From Hymenopus coronatus (taxonomy: Eukaryota > Arthropoda > Insecta > Mantodea > Hymenopodidae), in NCBI GenBank assembly GCA_030762935.1, contig CM060895.1:34809501-34873500 (forward strand): DNA of 64,000 nt, written 5' to 3'. The notes beneath the pieces were generated by a model. The model made no database searches. It saw only the letters and a program-made list of their open reading frames with translations, and was not told the DNA's origin. The translations under genes were made by a program, and so were the position numbers. Positions within the stretch are counted from its first letter, which is position 1. The number at the start of each line of letters is the position of its first letter. Shown piece by piece: positions 55,642-64,000 of the stretch.

Positions 55642-55915
55642 GTCGTCCTCCGTGGTGTAGGGGTAATATCCTCTGGTTCACAACAAACCCGGTGGAGGGC
55701 GATGTATTATTTTTTTCGGATGTAAAAATCCTTAGCATGGCTTCCTTTGGAAGGGAAGTAAAGTCGTCGGCCCCTTGTCGTAGATTTACGTCATGTAAAA
55801 GAACCTCAAGCTTGACAAAGAGGCCTCTGAGCAAACTTAAGCGTATTTCACGGCCAATGGACGCCAAGAACTACTGCAGTTAAAGAGCGTTTATAAATAA
55901 AATTAAATTTTAATT
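55642..55915 (+). repeat. SINE-A, complete, inserted in the mariner in the opposite orientation
   Basis: The head is GGTCGTCCTCCGTGGTGTAG with a degraded B box AACAAACCCGGTGG. The body has GCATGGCTTCCTTTGGAAGG, CTTGTCGTAGATTTACG, GAGGCCTCTGAGCAAACTTA and GGACGCCAAGAACTAC. The tail is TTTATAAATAAAATTAA. It is flanked by mariner coding sequence on both sides. Confidence 0.9.
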
Positions 55916-56640
55916 TTGAAATTTGGCGAAAACTTCAGATGAATGCACTGGTGTGTTTTGGTGAAACAACTTTCTTCGCCAAATGAGGTCATGACTACAG
56001 CTTCTTGTCGATTAGGACCAATAACTCACTGTGGCATTGTCCAGTAAACCTTTTTCCATGAAGTAAATTTCCCTTTGTTCGCATAAAATCGTTGCTATCA
56101 CTTTTTCGACCGATGGGACAGTCTTTGCCTTCTTTGGAGCAGATTCACCGCAAGCAACCCATTATCTTTACTGTTGTTTGGTTTTCGGACAACTCGACAC
56201 AATTCCTCCGTATTCGTTTAAATAGATCGAAACACAGCTTTGAAGTTCAGCAATCGCGGCACCCATCGAACCGACCCTCGTCTTCAACTTATCTTCAACT
56301 CCCTATGACACATCTATGGTCTCTGCCACTTCGTGAACTTTAGTTCCACGATCAGCGAGAACTATATCGTGAACCTTTTCAGTGATTCTTCGGTAACCAA
56401 CTCTGCGCCGAGCGTCTGGGCGGTTGTTCTACCACGTTTGAAGTCGTCGAATAAATGTCTAACTGCTGTCACAGATGGCGAAAGGTCCCTTTAACCAGCA
56501 TCCAATTTCGCTTATCTCCTGCAGTTTTCCTATCCAAAAGTAAAAAGCGCGATACTGCACTTTTTCCATGTTAGTAAAAACTTGTTGAATGATTAACTTA
56601 AGTGCCTGCAAAACCCAAATTTGTTGAGCAACAAATCAGG

Positions 56641-57488
56641 GTAGCACCAACTTGCCTTAACAACATTGTCTACTTTGAAATACGGGCAATATCGTACGTA
56701 CACAGGTTTTTATGTAGTGTGTAGCCAAACGATTAATAAAAACTGGTTAACATTAATTTAAATTTATGTTTAGTTGCATTTAGAGCTCACTTGAACACTG
56801 CAACAATAGAGCACGTGCATCTTGAAATCTAGTATTAGTAGGTATTACCCGACAATGAATTTCTCGTAAGTGACATTCAAAATTTAAATTAAGCGGTTAG
56901 AGAGAGAGGTTACATTCTGTCTGCAAAAGAAGGTACAAAAGCAGTAACTTTAAAATTTACAACTTTTGGGGGGAGAAACCAGTTCCTCCAAGAGGGGGCC
57001 GGCAATGTGACCGCAGGATGCTTGTTCATAGGGCGCCAACAGTCTCGGGTGTTGACAAAAGAGTAATGTCCAATTTAAATTCACGCCCTAACATGTACAT
57101 CGATCGTGAGAGGTGACAAAGATTTGCAAACCAGCCTAGCCCGCAGGCGAAACAACAGGATCTCTTATCAAAGAAGATTTTAAAACTGCTGTAAGAGATT
57201 TCAGACCCTCTATGGAAACCGATGTATCCTCCGGTAACATTCATCTTGTATCTCCATTTTCTACATTATAGTTCCCTTGATTAAATGTAAGTGAATGCAT
57301 TGCTAAAATTGTTCGTCAATGTACCAAGTTTGGTAAAATGTTCCATTAGGATGCCAGTTTTTGTCTAAAATGTTCCCCTTTTCAAAAATTTGCAGAGAAA
57401 CTATCTTAATAAAGCTAATCGGCATTCCATCTACATTACCAGTTTCAATCGTAATTAGGTCATTTTCTAAACCGTAAATCATTAATTT
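56641..57488. other. Unassigned DNA
   Basis: Nothing recognised apart from a phrase at 57323-57340 (TACCAAGTTTGGTA) that recalls the HLR. Reverse frames at 57026-57244 and 57303-57509 have no motif. Confidence 0.3.
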
Positions 57489-57955
57489 TGTTTCTCTCAA
57501 AATGGCCAATGATTTTTATTAACATACTAACTGTTTATCATATTTGTATGGCAAAATTTATATCTTGAATTTTCTGAGAACATTCTGAGGCATATGGTCT
57601 AAGGAACAGGCAAAAGTACACTTGCCACACAAAATAATTAAAGCTCGTTAAAACGCACAATCTTTTTCTAATAAATTTGTTTGTGGCACCATTTCCCAAC
57701 TTTTTTTTTTATTTTAAAAAACTTGTTTTTTGTACTGTAACTTGAACGGGTAGGGAATTTCACTACATAGTGATCCGCTTTTTAAAAAGTGGTCATGTCT
57801 TCAAGTTTATCCCTCTTATACACTCAACGAAATATTATGTCATGAAACCACATCTCCGCAAGTTCATCTCGGTTAAGATGAAGTAGTTAGATAAAATAAT
57901 AACAATTTGTAAAACAGGAGAGCAGGGATAACATGTTAGAGTAACACATCAGAAT
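57489..57955 (-). mobile_element. Diverged HLR, 5' two thirds
   Basis: TTTCTCTCAAAATGGCCAATG, CTTGAATTTTCTGAGAAC, AAAGCTCGTTAAAACGCAC and GATGAAGTAGTTAGATAAA. It ends in AGCAGGGATAACATGTTAGAG and TAACACATCAGA at the family's 5' terminus. The terminal palindrome half is missing. Confidence 0.65.
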
Positions 57956-58290
57956 GTTTATTGCGCAAACATTTATTAAACTCCCTAAAGCAATTATTTA
58001 ATATTTAGTGAACAAAAATAATTAAACCCGATTAAATTGCTGATTGTCTATAACACATTCTTCAAATACAGCAATTACGTTTCACAGTTATGGAACAAAT
58101 AACTACCACACAAAAGCTAAACTGAATATTACTATGGCTTTTAGAGAGATAATTTATAAAATAATTTTATTTAAAACCTCTAAATACCGAAAAATCAGAC
58201 AGCATAAAAGTCTTTAAAAATCCTGGATCTTGCGAAGATCAGCGAATATTGATACTTACTGCATTAATATTTTGAAATGTTCTGTTTATT
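57956..58290. other. Unassigned AT-rich DNA
   Basis: Nothing recognised. Confidence 0.4.
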
Positions 58291-58840
58291 TTTATTTTTT
58301 CTACACGTACCATGTACATAGTGTATAGAGAAGATATTGTATTGCACCCAAAAATTCGATATCGAGATTTCACCGGAAATATATGTTTTGAGATACCCTG
58401 AATACAAAAAAAATTCACTTTTAAAAAAATGTCAGTGAGTGTGTGTGGGGGGGGCAGCATAGCTCTAAAACGAAAAGTCCGTTAAATAGCAAACTTGATA
58501 TTTAGATTTATTGTTCCAGCGACACGAGGTTTCTCAAGAAAATCCCCCACCCCCAACTAAGCTTTACATGGAAAATTTTTTGTAAGTTTTGATTTTCTCA
58601 AAAATGCCTGTAAAGATTTTGATTAAAATATCGTATATTAAAGATATTATATGTCATATAATTTGTATATCTTGAAATTTCTGGGAATAGCCTCTAAAAC
58701 TCTTTATTCTGGATGGATTTTGCGGTATTTTGCATAACTGGTAAACCCTAAGAGATGGACAAACACTTACTTAACAAAAAATAATGTAGAGGTCGTTAAA
58801 ACACACAATTTGTTATATACCTGATTTTCGAGGAGTTGAC

Positions 58841-58904
<64 letters not shown>

Positions 58905-59188
58905 TATTCTTGTTATTGGCTTCAGTTTTAAATTACTTATGCTTTTCTCATACGGGAATTTGTCAACTCCTGGTCATACAAACAAATGAATTTCAACCGC
59001 ATACAACCAGCTTTTAAAAGCTTTTACTATCGCATTAGCCTATGGCACTCCCTAATTTCCTTTTTACTTACAAGGAAGCTACTTAAGCTACTCTCCCTCG
59101 ATTAGCATGAAGTAAATTGAACAACAGGTTTTAACAATAATTTATTGCAGAAATTTAGAGAAAGTTATGTGAATGGAACACATCAGAT
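58291..59188 (-). mobile_element. HLR repeat, full length with an internal T run
   Basis: Left end: TTTTTTCTACACGTACCATG, TACATAGTGTATAGAGAAGA, then ATTCGATATCGAGATTTCACC. Right end: AAATTTAGAGAAAGTTATG and GAATGGAACACATCAGA. Between 58843 and 58901 a T run of about 59 bp replaces the ACCGTTTTCGAGATATTCC block. The CA tract is contracted to GTGTGTG followed by a G8 run. Confidence 0.9.
58843..58901. repeat. Long poly-T tract
   Basis: About 59 consecutive T, inside an HLR copy. It may be real slippage or an assembly/sequencing artefact. Confidence 0.95.
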
Positions 59189-59440
59189 ACGTGTTCAAAT
59201 ATAATTTGCTTGAAATATTCTAATATAATTATTACCATCTAGACATTAACATTTCTGGTATTATGCCTTGCTATCCATAAATAATAATTCAGAGACATGA
59301 AAACAACCCTTTAATGGTTTTATACACATTTCAAAAGCATAATAGTTCAATTATAAAATAAAAGAACATCCTTAAGTTTAGTTAAAAAGTGTGCATTAAT
59401 TTCAAACATACTGTTGCTTTTCTTAGAGGAAATGTTTCGC
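59189..59440. other. Unassigned AT-rich DNA
   Basis: Nothing recognised. Confidence 0.4.
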
Positions 59441-59444
59441 CGCC

Positions 59445-59675
59445 TAGGTACGTGTCTGCCTAACATTCAATAGATTGCGAGTTCTAATCTCGCTTAGTGT
59501 GAGCTACCAGGATAAGGGTTTTTTTCTGGGTTTTCTCTTATTCTGAGCAAACGAAAAACGAGTAACTTTAAGCTCCATGAACCCCGAGATCATTTGAGCA
59601 TCATTTCACCTATTTCACTCGTTCGATATGACCAACTGAGTTAAAGAAAGTTAAACTACAAAAAAAAATCATTGT
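59445..59675 (+). repeat. SINE-B, tRNA-derived
   Basis: The head is GCCGCCTAGGTACGTGTCTGC with a B-box GAGTTCTAATCTCG. The body has GGGTTTTCTCTTATTCTGAG, GAGTAACTTTAAGCTCCATG, CCCCGAGATCATTTGAGC and GATATGACC. The tail is AAGTTAAACTACAAAAAAA. Block order is identical to 4119-4375. Confidence 0.85.
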
Positions 59676-59846
59676 TATCTATTATTATTATTCGATAAAG
59701 TTTCTGCGAGTATGATCAACCGATGGTTGTGAACCGGGGCGGAATCATGGGAGACCACGACCCGACCGCGGAGACTTGGCAGTTGGTGGAAGAGTCCCAT
59801 GCCCTCACAAGGAGTAAGAGGATTTTTAACTCTCATACAACAAACT

Positions 59847-60685
59847 CTAGTGCGTTCCATTCACGTGACTTTCTCTATATCGCTGTAACAAATTATTGTT
59901 AAAATCATATTCTTCTATCTATATATATTCGAGATAAACATTAGCAGAAATTTTCTTAATTACTTGCTTCATTTTAAGTAGAAGCTATAAGGAAACACAC
60001 TAGGATAAAACGAATGTCAAATCTTTTATAAGCTGGTTGCATTCCGTTTCTATGCAGGGCCTGGAGTTTAAAACTTACCGTGTGAAAAAAGTTTTAAGTA
60101 TTCTAGCTCTGAAACAAATAAGGAATATCACAGAAATGGTCAATTCCAAGAAAAAAACGTATATGACATAAATTATGTTTTTTAAGGTGATCTACATTTT
60201 TTGTGTAGTAATTTTCTGACTAACTCTTTTGGTTTATCATTTACGCAACATTCAGCAAAATTCATTCAGAATAAGAGACATTTACAGGATAGTCCTAAAA
60301 AATTCAAGATATACATTTTATTTGCAATATAAATATCATTAATATACGGTATTTTAATCAAAATAGTTAGAACCAGTTTTGAGAAAAAGTTTTCGAAATT
60401 TTTTCCATGTAAAGGGTAGTTGGGGTGGGGGGATTTTTCTCTACATCTTCGCGTCGCATGCCTGAAAGATACTAAACTTAAATACCAAGTTTGGTATTTT
60501 ACCGAGTTTTCGTTTGTTTGTTTTTTTTAGGTATCGTGTTCAGACACACACGGGCCTTTTTCCAATTTTTTGGTACAGGGGACCCTAAAATGTGTAATTC
60601 CAGTGAAATTTAGGTATCGAATTTTTGGGTGGAGTGCAATAGTTCCTCTATACAGTATGTAGATAGCACGTGTAGAGAAAGTAAT
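59847..60685 (+). mobile_element. HLR repeat, full length
   Basis: TCTAGTGCGTTCCATTCACG, TGACTTTCTCTATATCGC and AAGCTGGTTGCATTCC. Then ACGGTATTTTAATCAAAATAG, AAAGGGTAGTTGGGGTGGGG and AAATTTAGGTATCGAATTTTT. It ends in CCTCTATACAGTATGTAGATAG and CGTGTAGAGAAAGTAA. The CA tract is very short here. Confidence 0.88.
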
Positions 60686-61660
60686 AAGCGATAATGGGTG
60701 GAGAAAGCCATGTCAATAATATCAGATACCTTTGTTTTCCAGCTATGCAATCCCTCCCTCCCTCATTTCCTTCTGATTACTCACTTCAAATCTTTGGCTC
60801 AAGCACATATATACCTCCTCTACATTACTTAGCGAGTGGATAACAACAAACAACAAAATTAAAGAATTTCGCGTGAGTGTTATACATTTAATGTTCTTTT
60901 AAAATTAATATTCTGGCAGTTGTAGAGATTCGGGCGATGAAGTTAAACTTCGAGGTACGCCATTGTGATATATTACGATCGGCAACAGATGCAATAACTA
61001 TGCGCTGTAAGCAAACTTTCCCATAATGCAGCAAGTTTAGCAGGCCTGCTGAATCACTATATGCATACTTCTGCCAGGTCGTTAAGGTTAATGGAAACTC
61101 CGGTAGCGCTATTTTGGGAAGCTAAGTCTGGCTACAAATGAGATAGTCATCAGGTTTAACCGATGGATTACTAGGCATGCCAAGTTACGTGATTTCATCT
61201 CACCATAACAGAAGAAACGTGAGACTTTCCAGCCCCAAATCTGACACGGAAAGTACACATTTCTACAAAAACCAACCCCAAACTTTGCATGTGGCAAATA
61301 TAATCCCGTACATGTATATTCTTTGTTCGTGCTTTATACATTAGTTGCAGTTGACGCACCCTGATTTAACCATAAGTTATACATCGTTACTTGGTGTTCT
61401 TCACTATTCATCAGTTCACCCGCACTCAGGCTCAAAACTTTTGTGATAAACTTCCCAACGTCCCCGGTAGCATTCTTTTCAATCCAATAACTTGTGTTCT
61501 CGAGGCATCTTATAGAGTGTGACCTTTACTGTTTTTTGTTATTCCAGCGATTATATGCTATTCACAGTCTGCGTAGTCTTTATTTTGTAACTGTAAAGTG
61601 TTGTCTTAAGTCCGAGCGACTGTTACTGAAATGAAAATAAAAACAAATTAAATGAAAAAA
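60686..61660. other. Unassigned DNA
   Basis: No repeat family or coding motif recognised. The 62-codon reverse frame at 61109-61297 shows two loosely similar segments (AKFGVGF and CQIWGWK) but no family. Confidence 0.3.
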
Positions 61661-62488
61661 TCTGATGTGTACCATTCACATGACTTTCTCTACATCTCTG
61701 CAAAAAATTACTCTTAAAAAGCTTGTATGTCTATTTACTTCATGTTAATCAGACTAAAATATAAGAAATAGTCTTATTACTTGGTTCCTTGTTGCTATGT
61801 TTGCTTTGTTCCTTGCTGGTTGCTATGTCACTGAAGTTCCTTTGTCTGGAAGCAGTTGACAAATTCCTATATGAGAAAAGTATGTCTTCATAGCAAAGAC
61901 CAAAAACAAGGAATGTCTCAAAAACGATGAACTCCACGAAAAAAATGTATATAACAAAAATTGTGTGTTTTAACGTGCTCTACATTTTTTGTTGAGTAAG
62001 TTTTTGTCCATCTCTTACGGTTTAGCAGTTATTCAAAATTCCGTAAAATTCATCCAGAATAAACTACTCTTCAGAGGCTATTCCTGGAAAATTCAAGATA
62101 TACATTTTATTTGTCAGGTAAATATGTATAATATATGAAATTTTAATCAAATCGTTAGAGCCATTTTTGAAAAAAATCACAATTTTCGAAAAAAGTTCCA
62201 TCTAAAGGGTAGTTGGGGGTGGGAGGATTTTTCTCAAAATCTTCGTGTCGCATCCCTGGAAGATACTAAACTTAAATACTAAGTTTGGTATTTTACCGAC
62301 TTTTCGTTTTTGAGTTATCGTGTTCACAGACACACACATACACACGGACCTTTTTGTGAAAATGCTTTTTTTGGATATTGGGGACTCTTATAACATATAT
62401 TTCCGGTGAAATCTCGGTATCGAATTTTTGGGTAGAGTGCAATACCTTCTCTATACACTATGCAGATAGTGCGTATACAGAAAGTAAA
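61661..62488 (+). mobile_element. HLR repeat, full length, best-preserved copy
   Basis: TCTGATGTGTACCATTCACA, GACTTTCTCTACATCTCTGC and TTTAACGTGCTCTACATTTT. Then TTTAGCAGTTATTCAAAATTC, TCTTCGTGTCGCATCCCTGG, AAGTTTGGTATTTTACCGAC and a short CA tract. The last blocks are AAATCTCGGTATCGAATTTT and CCTTCTCTATACACTATGC, then a 3' end with TACAGAAAGTAAAA. It aligns closely with 5664 and 29580 over its whole length. A short internal loss follows CTTCCTTGTTGCTATG. Confidence 0.9.
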
Positions 62489-63050
62489 AAAGGCATTTTA
62501 ACCAGTTGCAGTCTACATATCTTATGGCAGTCTTTCCGTATTCAAATTACCCCCCTGCTGCATTACGAGCGCTGCGCAAATTAAGCCTGAGCTAACTTCT
62601 CTCTGCTTTATTCAGCAGGTTTCATTCTTCAGATAATTAATCATTCTAAGCTGTTGCTTCTGTTCTGGTCAGAATCTACCCGGGGCGGGACTTTATATTA
62701 TAAACACCGGTTCAGTCATGTGATGTCCTTATCTCCCTGTTCCTCTAACTCAAAAGACTCGATCAAAGAATACCATAGCTATTGAGACGAGGATTATTCT
62801 CCGATTCTTCTCTCATCCTATCACTCAGAAAGCTAGCACACCTACACTGGCTTGAGTTGGTGCTCTATTTGATAGGGTACTGACCCTCCTATCACATCGA
62901 GGTGAGCTCCCCAGGAGGAGGGGGCATATATATTATAAATCTGTAAATGCCCTATATGCTACATTTGAGATTTCGCTCTTTGCGTGGGCACGAGAAACAA
63001 ACGAATGCCTATTTAACACTTCCAAAACACTCTTTAAAAAGGTAATAGGT
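62489..63050. other. Unassigned DNA
   Basis: Nothing recognised. Confidence 0.35.
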
Positions 63051-63164
63051 CTTTTAAATTTCAGAAAATGTTTGGAAATCGTTAATATCACAAAAGAATG
63101 TGATATAAGTTGTCGTTTTTATGGTTTATTAGTTACAGAAAATTCAGGATACAATTTTATTAGC

Positions 63165-63167
<3 letters not shown>

Positions 63168-63226
<59 letters not shown>
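63168..63226. repeat. (AT)n microsatellite
   Basis: AT dinucleotide run of about 58 bp. Confidence 0.95.
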
Positions 63227-63231
<5 letters not shown>

Positions 63232-63349
63232 ATTTTAATCGTCATATTTCCAGGCATTTTAAATAAAAATACAGACATTTCCATACAAGGGGTAGTTTGG
63301 GAAATTTGCGTCCCATTCTTGGGAAAAGCTGAATTTGTCAAATTTCTAG

Positions 63350-63392
<43 letters not shown>
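63350..63392. repeat. (TTA)n microsatellite
   Basis: TTA trinucleotide run of about 42 bp. Confidence 0.95.
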
Positions 63393-63452
63393 GAGTCAAA
63401 TACAATACTTCCACTTATATACATCAAGTGGTAGAGAAAGCAATACAAAACT

Positions 63453-63820
63453 TCTGATGTATTGCACTGGCATGTCTTTCTCTACTCAGGCTCTTAACTA
63501 ATTCTATAAATGTTCATTCTTTCATCTACTTCATGTTAATTAAGATACAGGAATCGAGCAATACAGCAGGCTTTAAAGTGAGTCCAATCTTATAAGACGA
63601 TCACTATTCGATGACTTTGGTCGAAAGAGAGAACCAATGACCTATATTTGGGAAGTACATATATACGTATTTGAAAATGCAAATCAATAACAAGAAATAT
63701 CTCGGAAATAAAAGCTCCAAACAAATTGTCTTTAAAGAGATCTAAATTTTATGTCCAGTAAGATTTTATAGAGCAGTTGCTTTCGGGTGGCACAAAACTA
63801 GGGTCTTCAGCTCTACACGT
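63453..63820 (+). mobile_element. HLR 5' half, tandem to the preceding copy
   Basis: TTCTGATGTATTGCACTGGC, TCTTTCTCTACTCAGGC, CTACTTCATGTTAATTAAG and CAAGAAATATCTCGGAAAT. Then TTAAAGAGATCTAAATTTTATG and GGGTCTTCAGC. It starts within about 10 bp of the 3' end of the copy at 63055-63445 and fades by about 63820. Confidence 0.75.
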
Positions 63821-64000
63821 GGGCTATATTTATCTATATTCCGGTGCAAAAAAAACTAATATATTCAAAACAATTCAGAGAAAAACACAATAATTACAAA
63901 AAGAGAGAATAAACCAGAAAGATACAAAAATTAATCAATAACAATCCCACAAATTGTGATAAAAACTAACTCTAAGCAAACATGGTTCTGGCTCATTTCA
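63821..64000. other. Unassigned A-rich DNA at the window end
   Basis: Nothing recognised. Confidence 0.4.

Larger units (their letters stand above)
55260..56577 (-). pseudogene. Mariner transposase pseudogene
   Basis: The reverse strand gives the transposase in order. MEKVQYRAFYF opens the N-terminal helix-turn-helix region (about 56573). Then come FDDFKRGRT (about 56450), KVHDIVLADRG (about 56385-56350) and RWVPRLL (about 56275). WVACGESAPKKAKTVPS lies at about 56165-56110. FHQNTPVHSS (about 55970) corresponds to FHQD-NAP-VHTS. RELHNELLHN (about 55630) and HFPDLASTNFFLFPNMKKG (about 55438-55385) follow. The region that should hold the first catalytic Asp is deleted or scrambled between RWVPRLL and WVACGES. 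The second Asp is Asn (HQN), and the third, normally in PxDFFLFP, is Asn (TNFFLFP). Frameshifts and stops are frequent. It has no transposase activity. Confidence 0.9.
55173..56640 (-). mobile_element. Mariner element, dead, carrying two SINE-A insertions
   Basis: The extent is set by transposase-like sequence from 56575 (N-terminus) to about 55260 (C-terminus). Possible degenerate terminal inverted repeats occur outside it: TTTTGCTCAATAAGTACCCA on the left strand at about 55175, and TGTTGCTCAACAAATTTGGG on the opposite strand at about 56630. Two SINE-A copies, at 55440-55578 and 55642-55915, interrupt it. The TIR call is inference from partial similarity. Confidence 0.7.
63055..63445 (+). 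mobile_element. Diverged HLR 3' half with AT and TTA microsatellites
   Basis: TTTTATGGTTTATTAGTTAC, AGAAAATTCAGGATACAATTTT and CATACAAGGGGTAGTTTGGG. Then GCGTCCCATTCTTGG, AATACAATACTTCCACTTATAT and GTGGTAGAGAAAGCAA. An AT run (63168-63226) and a TTA run (63350-63392) sit inside. The usual CA position is occupied by the TTA run. Confidence 0.75.

Noticed and set aside
62840..62930. tRNA-like element
   Set aside because: Stem-like words but no B box.
1..64000. CRISPR array or bacterial defence system
   Set aside because: The repeats are long, dispersed and in both orientations, and the sequence is clearly eukaryotic. No regularly spaced short repeats or cas-like frames.

Overview
The window is about 64 kb of AT-rich, gene-poor eukaryotic DNA. 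It shows no operons, dense coding, long open frames or prokaryotic features. It is dominated by interspersed repeats: tRNA-headed SINEs, mariner-type DNA transposons, broken non-LTR retrotransposons, long (CA)n and (GA)n microsatellites, and one very abundant family of roughly 0.85-0.9 kb. The mix is typical of an invertebrate animal and plausibly an arthropod, but nothing seen fixes the species. I found no host protein-coding gene, rRNA gene or functional tRNA gene that I can defend. Most short open frames are chance frames or lie inside repeats.

The leading signal is the abundant family, called HLR (Helentron/HINE-like repeat) here. At least 27 full or partial pieces occur in both orientations across the window. 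In its reading orientation it begins near TCTGATGTGT and has a subterminal ACTTTCTCTAC about 20 bp in. It carries a CA microsatellite about three quarters of the way along and ends in an imperfect palindrome containing GTAGAGAAAGT, the inverse of the 5' motif. This layout matches non-autonomous Helentron-associated elements (the DINE-1/HINE type), although no Rep/helicase gene is visible here. Copies occur singly, head-to-tail (29.6-31.3 kb; also 63.1-63.8 kb), and as large inverted pairs (9.5-10.4, 13.6-13.9 and 46.7-47.7 kb).

Layout. 1-9 kb: HLR pieces, SINE fragments at 1.8-2.1 kb, SINE-B at 4.1 kb, SINE-A at 5.1 kb, a full HLR at 5.7-6.5 kb, then quiet DNA. 9.5-15 kb: inverted HLR pair, a Tc1/mariner-superfamily transposase remnant, SINE-A, SINE-C and more HLR. 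15-20 kb: the only GC-rich patch (17.9-18.8 kb), SINE-C and a 0.5 kb tRNA-like composite repeat. 20-39 kb: many HLRs, SINEs and unassigned AT-rich DNA. 40-41 kb: a LINE reverse-transcriptase remnant. 42.8-49 kb: HLR cluster and SINE-A. 53-56.6 kb: two LINE remnants and a mariner pseudogene interrupted by two SINE-A copies in opposite orientations. 58-64 kb: four or more near-complete HLRs.

The insertions give a relative history. SINE-A postdates the 56 kb mariner, SINE-B postdates the HLR at 33.8 kb, and an HLR fragment abuts a truncated SINE-D at 28.3 kb. No coding system is assembled here; the interest lies in repeat architecture.
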